This document shows, in pieces, positions 32,278 through 43,800 of a DNA stretch of 64,000 nucleotides. The stretch is from Chlorocebus sabaeus (taxonomy: Eukaryota > Chordata > Mammalia > Primates > Cercopithecidae): assembly GCF_047675955.1 (NCBI RefSeq), contig NC_132912.1, forward strand, positions 22,480,500-22,544,499, read 5' to 3'. A program made the translations under genes and the position numbers. Each line of letters opens with the position of its first letter. The stretch's first letter is position 1. Below the pieces are notes generated by a model. It was not told the origin of the DNA and searched no databases. It saw nothing but the letters and a program-made list of their open reading frames with translations.

Positions 32278-33434
32278 CTCTGTGGTTTTATCTACCTTTG
32301 ATCTTTGATGTTGGTGACCTACGGATGGGGTTTTGGTGTGGACATTCTTTTTGTTAATGCTATTCCTTTCTCTTTGTTAGTTTTCCTTCTAACAGGCCCC
32401 TCAGCTGCAGGTCTGTTGGAGTTTGCTGGAGGTCCACTCCAGACCCAGGTTTGCCTGGGTATCACCAGTGGAAGCAGCAGAACAGCAAATATTGCTGCCT
32501 GATCCTTCCTCTGGAAGCTTTGTCCCAGAGGGGCACCTGCCAGATACCAGCCAGAGTTCTCCTGTATGAGGTGTCTGGCAGCCCCTACTGGGAGGTGTCT
32601 CCCGGTCAGGCTACGCGGGGGTCAGGGACCCACTTGAGGAGGTAGTCTATCCATTATCAGAGCTTGAATGCTGTGCTGGGAGAACCATTACTCTCTTCAG
32701 AGCTGTCAGGCATGGACGTTTAAGTCTGCTGAAGCTGTGCCCACAGCTGCCCCTTCCCCCAGGTGCTCTGTCCCAGGGAGATAGGGGATTGATCTATAAG
32801 TCCGTAACTGGGGCTGCTGCCTTTTGTTCAGAGGTGCCCTGCCAACAGAGGTGGAATATAGAGAGGCAGTCAGCCTTGCTGAGCTGTGGTGGACTCTGCC
32901 CAGTTGGAACTTCCCTGTGGCTTTGTTTACATTGTGAGCATAAAATCACCTTCTCAAGCCTCAGCAATGGTGGACGCCCCTCCCCCCACCAAGTTCCAGT
33001 GTCCCAGGTCGATCTCAGACTGCTGCGCGAGCAGTGAGAATTTCAAGCCAATGGATCTTAGCTTGCTGGGCTCTGTGGGCATGGGACCCACCAAGCCAGA
33101 CACCGGAGGGAATCTCCTGGCCTGCTAGTTGCGAAGACCATGGGAAAAGTGCAGTATCTGGGCAGGAGTGTACCGTTCCTCTCGGTACAGTCTCACACAG
33201 CTTCCTTTGGCTAGGAAGGGGAAATCCCCTGACCCCTTGTGCTTCCCAGGTGAAGTGATGCCCTGCCCTGCTTCAGCTCACCCTCCATGGGCTGTACCCA
33301 CTGTCCAACCAGTCCGAATGAGATGAACCAGGTACCTCAGTTGGAAATGCAGAAATCACCCATCTTCTGCATCGATCTCGCTGGGAGCTGCAGACCAGAG
33401 CTCTTCCTGTTCAGACATCTTGCCGGAAATCCCC

Positions 33435-33583
33435 TTTTAAAAAAATATTTAAATTTTTTTATAGAGACAGAGTCTTGCTATGTTGCCCAGGCTGGTCTCA
33501 AACTCCTGGGCTTAAGCAATTCTCCCACCTTGGCCTCCCAAAGTGCTGAGATTATGTGCATGAGCCACTGTGCCCGGCCTTTC
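33435..33583 (-). mobile_element. Right part of the Alu split by L1-A
   Basis: A/T-rich linker text is followed by 'GAGACAGAGTCTTGCTATGT' and the antisense right monomer, ending 'GAGCCACTGTGCCCGGCC'. It completes the fragment at 22903-23037. Confidence 0.85.
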
Positions 33584-34084
33584 AAATTTACATGTCAGTC
33601 ACAGGAAACCATGTGAAAGTGCTGTGCTTTCTCAAAACTCTCTGTCTACTGTTCTGTCTTCCCAAAAAGTCCCTTTTTATGAGCCACTCCACACCCTTTT
33701 CCGGAATAGGATCCGTTAGATCTCAGGCAAAATAGCACCACTTCCTCTTGGCAGCTTTCTGTCTCCTCAAGAAATGGCATAAATACCTTGCCTAGATGTA
33801 GCACCTATGCTTCCCATAGCACCTACGCTTCCACCTGATAGCAGGGAATTTACAGAAAACAAAAAATAAGTAAGCAAACTAACACACATGAAAAACATTA
33901 CAGACCATGAGATGGATCATAATGGAAATAAAGAGAGTATTATGATAAAGAATAATGGAACAACCTCCGTTTCACAGGCTGTTCAGTATGAGAAGGAATG
34001 AGTGACATAAAAACTTCCAGGAAGGAGATTCCCATATTTGAGAAGAGCAAAGAGAAACATCCTAGTTTGGAAAGAACTAGGCTT
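33584..34084. other. Unassigned sequence
   Basis: No gene or named repeat was recognised. Confidence 0.35.
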
Positions 34085-34855
34085 GTTTGAGAAATAGCAG
34101 TAAATCAGGAGCACCTGATTTACTAGTTGGAGCACCGAGGGCGCTGCTAGCTGAGGGGGAGATAAAATCTAAGAAATAGGCAGGGGCAAGATGATTTAAG
34201 CAAGGCCAGGCAAGTCATGTGGGGAGTGTGGATTTTATCCTCGTACTATGGGAAGCCATGGAAGGGTCTTTAAAGATGTGACTGGTATGTTTGATTTACC
34301 TTGTCGGAAGAGCAGAATATACCTTTAAGCAAGAGGACACTCGGGGAGATGACGGTGGCCTGGGCCAGCCTGGTAGTAGTGGAAATAGAAGTTGATAGAA
34401 TGAGATATTTTGAAAGATGAGCCAGCAGGACTTGATGATAGGTTGAATGTGATAGTGAGGGAAAGAAATGGGTAATAAATATTCCCCGGTTTCTGGCTTG
34501 AGTAACTGAATGTACTCTAGTTGCTTAAACAAGGCAGTGGACACAGGGGAAGTGGTGGATTTGAGGGGTCTTTAGGAGGAGAATTAGGGGGGTGTGAGAA
34601 TCTTGAACTTTGGGGAAGCATGATGTAATTGAGGTTGGAGAGGAATGGCTCCCACGATTTTCGCTTATATACCTAAATGAATGGGATAAAGTAGGAAAAA
34701 CTGGAGGAATCCAAGATTTGGGAGAGATAATAGCATGAATTAGCTTGGGATTGCAGAGTTTTGGGAGTAAGGGCCTTTGAAACATCCAAGTGAAGAGGTG
34801 GAATAGCCAGTTGGCTAAACATAGGGGCCTTTGAGGAGAGAGATGGGCAGGAGAT
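34085..34855. repeat. Ancient interspersed repeat, family not assigned
   Basis: Text such as 'GATTTTATCCTCGTACTATG', 'GGGAAGCCATGGAAGGGTC' and 'GCCAGCAGGACTTGATGATA' is wording I recognise from a widespread mammalian repeat, but I cannot name it. The ORFs here run on the minus strand and are not gene-like. Confidence 0.4.
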
Positions 34856-34890
34856 TTACAAATAGGAGTTGATGCTTAGTTGAAAACTGG

Positions 34891-34990
34891 AGAGGAGTTC
34901 AAGGCTGCAATGAGCTATGACAGCACCATGGTACTCCAGCCTGGGGGACAGAGTGAGACTTTGTCTCTTTGAAGAAAAAAGAAAACCAAA
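34891..34990 (+). mobile_element. Alu right-end fragment, sense
   Basis: 'GAGTTCAAGGCTGCAATGAG' through 'GGACAGAGTGAGACTTTGTC' is the last part of a sense Alu with an A-rich tail. Confidence 0.75.
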
Positions 34991-35007
34991 TTTCAACAGA
35001 GCTCCTG

Positions 35008-35313
35008 GCTGGGTGCAGTGGCTCACACCTGTAATCCCAGAACTTTGGGAGGCAGAGGCAGGAAGATCACTTGAGCCCAGGAGTTCAAGACCAGCCTGGG
35101 AAACATAGCAAGACCTCATCTCCACAAATAATTCAAAAATTAGCCAGGCATGGTAGTGTATTCCTATAGTCCCAGCTACTGAGGAGACTGAGGTGGGAGG
35201 ATAACTGGAGCCCAGGCAGTCGAGGCTCCAGTGAGCTATGATGATGCCACTGCAGCCTAGCCTGGGTGACACAGAGAGACCCTGTCTCACAACAACAACA
35301 ACAACAACAACAA
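35008..35313 (+). mobile_element. Alu element, sense, J-like, (CAA)n tail
   Basis: A full sense dimer from 'CTGGGTGCAGTGGCTCACAC', ending in a tail of about nine CAA units at 35287-35313. Confidence 0.92.
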
Positions 35314-35317
35314 ACCT

Positions 35318-35631
35318 CGGCCAGGCATGGTGGCTCACACTTGTAATCCAGGCACTTTGGGAGGCAGAGACGGGCAGATCATGAGGTCAGGAGATCAAGA
35401 CCATCCTGGCTAACACGGTGAAACCCCCTCTCTACTAAAAATACAAAAAATTTAGCCGGGCGTAGTGGTGGGTGCCTGTAGTCCCAGCTACTTGGGAGGC
35501 TGAGGCAGGAGAATGGCGTAAACCTGGGAGGCGGAGCTTGCAGTGAGCCGAGATCGCACCAGTGCACTCCAGTCTGGGCGACTGAGCGAGACTCTGTTCC
35601 ACAAAAACAAAACAAAACAAAACAAAAAAAC
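35318..35631 (+). mobile_element. Alu element, sense, Y-like (youngest Alu of the window)
   Basis: It carries 'CATGAGGTCAGGAGATCAAG', 'CATCCTGGCTAACACGGTGA' and 'GGCGGAGCTTGCAGTGAGCC', wording typical of AluY, with few substitutions and a (CAAAA)n tail. It is inserted directly behind the tail of the preceding Alu. Confidence 0.92.
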
Positions 35632-36184
35632 TCTTGCTGTCCATCCTCCACTGCAAGCCTGTGGGTAGGAAAGCAGGAGAGAGGAAACTTAAGAGACCCA
35701 ATAAAAAAGAGTAGAGGGATGCAGAGAACAGAAAAATGTCACCTCCAGAAAGAGAAAGTCCAATGCAAAATACTGAATCCAAGTCAAGCCTTACTAATTC
35801 ATAGCACTGGCTAGAGGAAAGTGGCTTGAAAGTGTGCAGGAAGGAAATACTGCTTCTGGGGAAGTCTCAGCAATATAGGATAGGGAAAGTACTTCTTGGA
35901 GATGTGGCAGTAAAGGGGGGGAAATAAAGGATCCTGCAGAAAAAAAATGATAATGCCTCTTTTCACTCAATATTCAAGGGAATATTAAACTCAGGAACAA
36001 AATAAAACTGTAAAATCATATTAGAAACAAAGATTCAATTGCAAGGTGCCCAAGGAAGAATAAATTCAAATTAAATTTCAATAAAAGATATTAAAAACCA
36101 GGAAAAAACCCAAGAGACAGAAAATGAGGTAAAGAAAGATACCCCCACTGCCTCCTGGCATGTACCAATTAAAAAGACCAATCA
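35632..36184. other. Unassigned A-rich sequence, possibly L1M-derived
   Basis: The 35940-36120 part is A-rich with plus-strand L1-like wording but too diverged to call firmly. No gene. Confidence 0.3.
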
Positions 36185-36450
36185 GGCTGAATGAGGTGTC
36201 TCATGCCTTCAATCCCAGCACTTTGGGAGTCTGAGGTGGGAAGATCCCTTGAGGCCAGGGGTTTGAGAACATCCAGGGCAACATAGCAAGACCCCATCTC
36301 TACAGAAAAATTAAAAAAAATAATTAACCAGGCACAGTGGTGTTTGTCTCTAGTCCTAAATACTTGTGAGGCTGAGGTGGGAGGATCACTTCAGGAGTTT
36401 GAGGCTGCAGTAAGCTATGATGGGATCACTGCACTCCAGACAGGCTCAAA
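36185..36450 (+). mobile_element. Alu element, sense, J-like
   Basis: It runs from 'GGCTGAATGAGGTGTCTCAT' to 'CACTGCACTCCAGACAGG'. Heavily substituted, with an A/G-rich tail at 36448-36505. Confidence 0.85.
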
Positions 36451-36514
36451 ATAGAAAAGAGAGCTTAGGAGAGAAGAAAAGGAGAAGAGAAGAAAAGAAG
36501 GAAGAAAGGCCAAT

Positions 36515-36956
36515 TGGTTTGTAATAGTAGTATTTACAATAGCTAAAGATAGGTGAATGTCTAAACAAAATGTGGTATCTACATATAATGAAATATTTTT
36601 CAGCCTTAAAAAGAAATGAAATTCTGACACATGCTATAACATGGATGAAGCCTGATGACATTATGTTAAGTGAAATTAGCCAGTCACAAAAAGACAAATA
36701 CTGTATGATTCCACTTATATGAAATACTTAAGAGTAGCTAATTTCGTAGAGACAGCAAGTAAAATGGTGGTTGCCAGGTTCTCGGGGGAAGGGGAAAAAT
36801 GGGAGTTGTTTAATGAGTACTGAATTTCATGTTTGCAAGAAAAAAAGCATTCTGGAGACTGGTTGTGCAACAGTGTGAATGTTTGTAACACGACTGAGCT
36901 GTACAATTAGAGGGTTGAGGTGGTAAATTTTCTGTTATATGTATTTTACCACCAGA
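36515..36956 (+). mobile_element. L1M 3' region, sense
   Basis: 'CAATAGCTAAAGATAGGTGA', 'TTTCAGCCTTAAAAAGAAAT', 'ATGTTAAGTGAAATTAGCCA' and 'GTATGATTCCACTTATATGA' follow the order of the ORF2 end and 3'UTR of old L1M elements on the plus strand. Confidence 0.75.
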
Positions 36957-37039
36957 AAGAAAGGACAAATTGGGTACCCTCAAAATTAACCTGGGATGAT
37001 CAACTTTGAGAATCCTTGTATAATTGTTATCTACAACTG

Positions 37040-37585
37040 TGTAGATAATGATTGTGTTATCTATCATTGTGTAGATACAACCATGTAACAAATTACCCCC
37101 AAATTTAGCAGCTTAAAATAGCAAACAGTTATCAACTCAGTTTCTATGGGTAAAGAATCCAGGAGCGCTTAGCTAGGTGCCTCTGCCTAAAGGTCTCTTG
37201 TGAAGCTGCAGCTAACTTATCAGTCAGGGCTGTGGCCTCACTTGAAGGCTCAATTGAGGGAGGACTTTATATTGTTGCTTCAAAACTCCACTTGTGAATG
37301 TTATCAGTTCCTTGTCTAGTAGGCTTCAATATATGTTAGCTCACAGCATAACAAATGGATGTCATCAAAGTGTTCAAGCAAGAGAGCAAGCGAGGGTGAA
37401 GACTAGGGAAGCCAGAGTGTTTTTGTAACCTAATTTTGGAAGTGACGTCTCATTTTTGTCATATTCTATTTTTAAAAGAAGTGAGTCAATGCTCCAGCCC
37501 ACACTTGAGGAAAGATAATTAAACAAAGGCATGAATATCAGGAGGATGGGCTCATTGGAACCTGCATACCAGACCTAATAACATA
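37040..37585 (+). repeat. Ancient mammalian repeat, family not assigned
   Basis: 'ATGTAACAAATTACCCCCAA', 'GCAGCTTAAAATAGCAAACA' and 'AAGGCATGAATATCAGGAGG' are recognisable wording of a common mammalian repeat; I cannot name it with confidence. Confidence 0.45.
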
Positions 37586-37814
37586 ATTAGACTTTAAAGA
37601 TAAAGAAGAAATCTTCCGGGCCTGCAAGCAAAAACACAAGATAATTTTTAATGGTAATAGTGCAATAGCATTCTCAAGAAACTTAAGGAAAGAAAATATA
37701 AACTAGAAAAATTATTCAGCCAGTTTTCCTTCAAGTATCAAGGCTATAGAAAAACAGTTCTAAATGTGCGAGAACTTGGGTAATACAGGAGACAAGTGCT
37801 CTTCCTAAGAAACC

Positions 37815-38026
37815 TAGTAGAATAGTGGTCCTCACACTGGCCTGATGCCTATTTATGTAAATAAAATTTCATTGGCACATATCCACACCAATTCATTGAT
37901 GTGATGTCTACGTCTGTTTTCGCACTACAGTAGCAGAGTTGAGTAATTTCAAAAGATTTCTGCAAAGCCTGAAATATTTACTATCAGTTCAGCTATTGAA
38001 AAAGCTTGCCCACTCCTGTACTAGTG
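37815..38026 (-). mobile_element. hAT-Charlie-type DNA transposon remnant, antisense
   Basis: It reads the reverse of the element at 57440-57650: 'GTAAATAAAATTTCATTGGC' near the start and 'GAAATATTTACTATC' near the end. No coding capacity. Confidence 0.6.
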
Positions 38027-38539
38027 GATGAGCTGCATCCAAATAAAAGATGATCGAGAAAACTTTGGCAAAAGGACTCAGGGTGAGCATTCCCTATATT
38101 TAATTGTAGTGCCAAAGCTAAAATAAGGATGGGATTATGGATATAAAAATCCATAGTTGTTAATGAAATCAGTTCCTTGTCTAGTAGGCTTATTTTGATG
38201 TTCCGGAAAAGTAGAATAAGACTCAATGGGAAGAGGAGGGAGAGAAAGGGGAAAGTAGCATATGATTATTGATTGCTATAGACATAATGGGTGTCAAAGG
38301 ATACCTATTAGAAGATAGTAAGAGATTAAGTGATAAAAAGAGAGAATTAAGACATTACAAAAATACTGACATTAAGGTAACCAAAAGAATAAAAATGCAA
38401 ACCTTCCTAAATACTCCAAGAAAATGTAGGCAAAGAGAACACATTTAATGTAGAAAGAAACACAATAAATATAACACATCACACACAGAAAGTGTAACAA
38501 AGCATATAAAGGGATTAAGACCACACTTATCAGGCGCAA
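38027..38539. other. Unassigned sequence, probably L1M-derived
   Basis: A/T-rich, no gene. 38168-38191 repeats a 24-mer found at 37303-37326. Confidence 0.3.
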
Positions 38540-39302
38540 AAGTAAATGAATGGGTTTAATTTGTCTATTCAAATGTGCACAACTCTATGGTGTATACAAG
38601 AGACTCATCTAAGATGTAGTTATTCAAAAATCAGAAAATAAAGGTGGAAGATTTACCAGGCAAAGGGAAAAAATAAAGAAGATTGAGATTCTGTTAGTGG
38701 ATAAAGTAGAATTTTTAAGTGAAAAACCATTACATGGGACAAAGGAATTTTATAACACTAAAAGTCACATTTTAAGATGATGATGTAGCAATTATGAATA
38801 TATATGCAACAAGTCACACACCAATTACCTATGTAAAACAAACTATAGGAGATTCAAGGAGAAACAGAAACAACGAGAGAACAAGAAACCATTCTCAGTA
38901 CAAAATAGGTCCTGTTGGGACAGTTCAGATGGGCAAAATTAAGTAAAGATACAAAAGATCTACAGCATAATCAATAAGATATTGATATAAGAGGCATTGT
39001 CACTTTTTTTCTGCAGGATCCTTAATTTCCCCCTCTTATCTTTTGTGATATGTATTGAGCATCACTCTGTGATGATAGAGAATATACCTTCTTTTTAAAG
39101 TATACATGAACATTCCTGAAAAGTGCTCATATGTGAGGACACAAAGAGAATATTGGTAAGTTCCAAAAAGTTGAAATATTACTCAGTTTCTAAACACAAC
39201 ACAGTAAAGCTAGATATTAAAAACCAAAAAGGCACGTCTACCTGGAGATTTAAAATTTAAAAAAAACCCTCCTATTAGACAGCTCTTGGGTTAAAAGGGA
39301 AA
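38540..39302 (+). mobile_element. L1M ORF2 fragment, sense
   Basis: 'TACAAGAGACTCATCTAAGA', 'CAATTATGAATATATATGCA' and 'ATGAACATTCCTGAAAAGTG' are ORF2 endonuclease-to-RT region wording in plus orientation, decayed beyond any open frame. Confidence 0.65.
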
Positions 39303-39639
39303 TGAAGGCATATCTCATTTGATTGTGCTTCACTTGATTGAGCTTTGCAGATACTGCATTTTTTTACAAATAGAAAGATGTGTAAGCCTGAGTTGAGCAA
39401 GTCTATCAGCACCATTTTCCCAACAGCATGTGCTTACTTCATGTCTCCGTGTCATATTTTGGGAATTCTTGAAATATTTCAAACTTTTAAATTATTAATA
39501 GATTTGTTGTGGTGATCTGTGATCAGTGATCTTTGATATTACTATTGTAATTGTTTGGGGGCATCACAAACTGCACCCATGTAAAATGATGAGCTTAAGA
39601 AAATGTTGTGCGTGTTCTAACTTCCGACTAGCCATTCCT

Positions 39640-39954
39640 CCCTCCCTCTCCGTCTCCCTCTCCTCTCCTCCCTCCCTCTCCTCTCCTCTCCTCTCCTCTC
39701 CTCCCTCCCTCCCTCCCTCTCCTCTCCTCTCCTCTCCTCTCCTCCCTCCCTCTCCTCTCCTCTCCTCTCCTCCCTCCCTCTCCTCTCCTCTCCTCTCCTC
39801 TCCTCTCCTCCCTCCCTTCCCTCCCTCCCTCCCTCCCTCCCCTCCCTCCCTCCCTCCCTCCTTCCTTCCTTCCTTCCTTCCTTCCTTCCTTCCTTCCTTC
39901 CTTCCTTCCTTCCTTCCTTCCCCTCCTCCTTCTCCTCCTCCTTCTCCTCCTCCT

Positions 39955-39985
<31 letters not shown>

Positions 39986-39998
39986 CTCTCTCTCTATC
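39640..39998 (+). repeat. Compound pyrimidine microsatellite (CCTCT)n, (CCCT)n, (CCTT)n, (CTCCTT)n
   Basis: About 360 bases of almost pure C/T on the plus strand, in blocks: CTCCTCT-type, CCCT/CCTC, about eighteen CTTC units at 39860-39920, then CCTCCTTCT and CTTTCTC. The long plus-strand frame through it (39526-40005) is an artefact of the Ser/Pro/Leu/Phe-coding repeat. Confidence 0.95.
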
Positions 39999-40262
39999 TT
40001 GTTAGATCAAACCAGACACAAAATTCCCTCAAGCCAAAGCCTAATCTAGAGCAAGGTTCTAACTCTCTTCAACTCTATGAAGGCTGACAGAGGTGAGGAA
40101 GCTGCAGAAGAAAAGTTGGAAGCTAGTAGGGATTGATTCATGAGGTTTAAGGGAAGCAGCTATCTCCAAAACACAAAAGTGCAAGGTGAGGCAACAATGC
40201 TGATGGAGAAGCTGCAGTGAGTTACCAGAGATCTAGCCAAGATAACTGAGGAAGGTGGTGAC

Positions 40263-40617
40263 ATATTTTCTTTTCTTTTTTTTTTGTTGGGGAGGTGGTG
40301 TGGGGATGGCTGTGGGGTCGGGGGCACGATGGGAGGAAACGGGGTCTTGCTCTGTTGCCCAGACTGGAGTGTAGTGATGCGGTCACAGTTCATAGCAGCC
40401 TCAAGCTCCTGGGCTCAAGCAATCCACTCACCTCAGCCTCCTGAGTAGCTAGGACTACAGGCATGCACTAACACACTTGGCTAACTTAAAAAATATTTGT
40501 AGAGGTGGGATCTCATTATGTTGCACAGGCTGGTCTCAAACTCCTGGGCTGAAGTGATCCTTCTGCCTTGGCTTCCCACAGTGCTGAAATTACAGGCTTC
40601 AGCAACTGCACCTGGCT
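40263..40617 (-). mobile_element. Alu element, antisense, with a G/T-rich 5' extension
   Basis: Antisense Alu from about 40335 ('GGGGTCTTGCTCTGTTGCCC') to 'CAACTGCACCTGGCTA'. The poly-T at 40271-40284 is separated from it by about 50 bases of G-rich sequence. It lies inside the Tigger1-like element. Confidence 0.82.
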
Positions 40618-40892
40618 AAACAACAATTTTCAATGTAGATGAAACAGTCTTATTTCTATTAAAAGAATATGCCATCTAGGATACTTTTTAAAAGTTCTGG
40701 GACATTTGCTGAACGTGCAGGTTTGTTACATAGGTATACATGTGCCATGGTTGTTTGCTGCATCATCTAGGTTTTAAGCGCCACATGCATTAGGTATTTT
40801 TCCTAATGCTCTCCCTCCCCTTGCTTCCCACTGCCCCTGACAGGCCCTGGTGTGAGATGTTCCCCTCTTGTGTCCATGTGTTCTCAATGTTC

Positions 40893-43800
40893 AACTCCCA
40901 CTTATGAGTGAGAACATGTAGTGTTTGGTTTTCTGTTCCTGTGTTACTTTACTGAAAATGATGGCTTCCAGCTTCATCCATGTCCCTGCAAAGGACATGA
41001 ACTCATTCTTTTTTATGGCTGCATAGTATTCCATAATGTATATAAGACAGTTTCTCTAGTCTATCACTGATGGGCATTTGGGTTGGTTCCAATTCTTTGC
41101 TATTGTAAATAGTGCTGCAATAAACATACATGCGCATGTGTCTTTACAATAGAATAATTTATAAGCCTTTGGGTATATACCCAGTAATGGGATTGCTGGG
41201 TCAAATGGTATTTCTGGTTCTAGATCCTTGAGGAATCACCACACTGTCTTCCACAATGGTTGAACTAATTTACACTCCCACCAACAGTGTAAAAGCTTTT
41301 CTATTTTCTCACAGCCTCAACAGCATCTATTGTTTCCTGACTTTTTAATAATCACCATTTTGACTGGCATGAGATGGTATCTCATTGTGGTTTTTATTTG
41401 CATCTCTCTAATGACCAGTGATGATGAGATTTTTTTCATATGTTTGTTAGCCACATAAATGTCTTCTTTTGAGAAGTATCTGTTCATATCCTTTGTCCAC
41501 TTTTTGATGGAGTTGTTTTTTTTTCTTGTAAATTTTTTTCTTGTAAATTTGTTTAAGTTCCTTGTAGATTCTGGATATTAGACCTTCATCAGATGGGTAA
41601 CTTGCATAGATTTTCTCCCATTCTGTAGGTTGCCAGTTCACTCAGATGATAGTTTATTTTGCTGAGCAGAAGCTCTTTAACTTGATTAGATCCCATTTGT
41701 CAGTTTTAGCTTTTGTTGCAATTGCTTTGGGTGTTTTAGTCATGAGGTCTTTGCCCATGCCTATGTCCTGAATGGCATTGCCTAGGTTTTCTTCTACGGT
41801 TTTTATGGTTTTGGATTTTAAATTTAAGTCTTTAATCCATCTTGAGTTAATTTTCGTATAAGGTGTAAAGGAAGGGGTCCAGTTTCAGTTTTCTGCATAT
41901 GGCTAGCCAGTTTTCCCAGAACCATTTATTAAATAGGGAATCCTTTCCCCATTGCTTGTTTTTGTCAGGTTTATCAAAGATCAGATGGTTGTAGATGTGT
42001 AGTGTTTTGGTACCAGTACCATGCTATTTTGGTTACTGTAGCCTTGTAGTATAGTTTGAAGTCAGATAGTGTGATGCTTCTGGGTTTGTTCTTTTTGCTT
42101 AGGATTGTCTTGTCTATACAGGTTCCTTTTTGGCTCCATATAAAGTTTAAAGTAGTTTTTTCTAACTCTGCAAAGAAAGACAATGGTGGCTTGATGGAAA
42201 TAGCGTTGAATCTATAAATTACTTTGGGCAGAATGGCCATTTTCATGATATTGGGTCTTCCTATCCATGAGCATGGAATGTTTTTCCATTTGTTTGTGTC
42301 CTCTCTTATTTCCTTGAGCAGTGGTTTGTGGTTCTCCTTGAAGAGGTCCTTTGCATCCCTTGTAAGTTATATTCCTAGGTATTTTATTCTCTTTGTAGCA
42401 ATTGTGAATGGGAGTTCACTCATGATTTGGCTCTGCTTGTCTATTGGTATATAGGAATGCTTGTGATTTTTACACATTGATTTTGTATCCTGACATGTTG
42501 CCAAAGTTTCTTATCAGCTTAAGGAGTTCTGGGGCTGAGATGATGGGGTTTTCTAAATATACAATCACGTTGTCTGCACACAAAGACAGTTTGACTTCTT
42601 CTCTTCCTACCTGAATACCCTTTATTTCTTTCTCTTGCCTGATTGCCTTGGCCAGAACTTCCAATACTATGTTGAATAGGAGTGGTGAGAGAGAGCATCC
42701 TTGTCTTGTGCCAGTTTTTAAAGGGAATGCTACCAGCTTTTTCCAATTCAGTATGGTATTGGCTGTGGGTTCATCATAAATAACAATTTATTATTTTGAA
42801 ATATGTTCTATCAATACCTAGTTTATTGAGTTTTTAGCATGAAGGGATGTATAAGGGAAACAGAAAACAGACACTGGACCCTTTCCTTACATGTTATAAA
42901 TGGATGTTAAATTTTACTGGAGGCCTTTTCTGCGTCTGTTGAGATAATCATGTGGTTTTTGTCATTGGTTCTGTTTATGTGATGGATTACGTTTACTGAT
43001 TTGTGTATGTTGAACCAGCCTTGCATCCCGGGGATGAAGCCAACTTGATCATGGTGGATAAGCTGTTTGACGTGCTGCTGGATTTGGTTTGCCAGTATTT
43101 TATTGAGGATTTTTGCATTGATATTCATCAGGGATATTGGCCTGAAATTATCTTTTTTTGTTGTGTCTCTGCCAGGTTTTGGAATCAGGATGATGCTGGC
43201 CTCATAAAACGAGTTAGGGAGGAGTCCTTCTTTTTCTATTGTTTGGAATAGTTTCAGAAGGAATGGTACCAGCTCCTCTTTGTAGCCCTGGTAGAATTCG
43301 GCTGTGAATTCATCTGGTCCTGGACTGTTTATGGTTGGTAGGCTATTAATTACTGCCTCAATTTCAGAACCTGTTATTGGTCTATTCAGGGATTTGACTT
43401 CTTCCTGGTTTAGTCTTCAGAGGGTATATGTGTCCAGGAAAATATCCATTTCTTCTAGATTTTCTAGTTTATTTGTGCAGAGGTGTTTATAGTATTCCCT
43501 GAAGGTAGTTTGTATTTCTGTGGGCTCAGTGGTGATATCCCCTTTATCATTTTTATTACATCTATTTCATTCTTTTCTCTCTTCTTCTTTATTAGTCTGC
43601 CTAGTGGTCTATCTATTTTGTTAACCTTTTCAAAAAACCAGCTCCTGGTTCATTGCTTTTTTTGAAGGGTTTTTTTGTGTCTATCTCCTTCAGTTCTGCT
43701 CTGATCTTAGTTATTTCTCATCTTCTGTTAGCTTTTGAATTTGTTTGCTCTTGCTTCTCTAGTTCTTTTAATTGTGATGGTAGGGTGTCAATTTTAGGTC

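Larger units (their letters stand above)
23038..33434 (-). mobile_element. Full-length L1PA-like LINE (L1-A), carrying a provirus
   Basis: Minus-strand L1 with its 3' end at left (T-rich tail complement, then 'TTATACTTTAAGTTCTGGGG') and its 5' UTR end near 33434. Subtracting the 4,143-bp provirus and the 6-bp duplication leaves about 6.2 kb, the size of a complete primate L1. Both ORFs are present but broken by stops and frameshifts. It sits inside an antisense Alu and was itself hit by the provirus at 23529-27671. Substitution load suggests an older primate L1PA family; I cannot assign the subfamily by eye. Confidence 0.93.
39303..40680 (+). mobile_element. Tigger1-like (pogo/mariner) DNA transposon, broken
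   Basis: The left end 'GAAGGCATATCTCATTTGAT' is followed by Tigger1 5' noncoding text ('GTGATCTGTGATCAGTGATC'), then a pyrimidine microsatellite, then transposase-derived text ('GAGGAAGCTGCAGAAGAAAA', 'TGCAAGGTGAGGCAACAATG'). An Alu interrupts it at 40263-40617 and it ends where L1-B begins. The transposase start and helix-turn-helix region are missing at the microsatellite, and the catalytic domain is truncated, so it is dead. Confidence 0.8.

Noticed and set aside
34856..35338. 160-codon minus-strand frame
   Set aside because: It lies entirely within sense Alu elements; the peptide is typical antisense Alu translation (SPRLECSGAIIAHCSLELL-type).
39526..40005. 159-codon plus-strand frame of mostly Ser, Pro, Leu
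   Set aside because: It is translated microsatellite within a dead Tigger1-like element.
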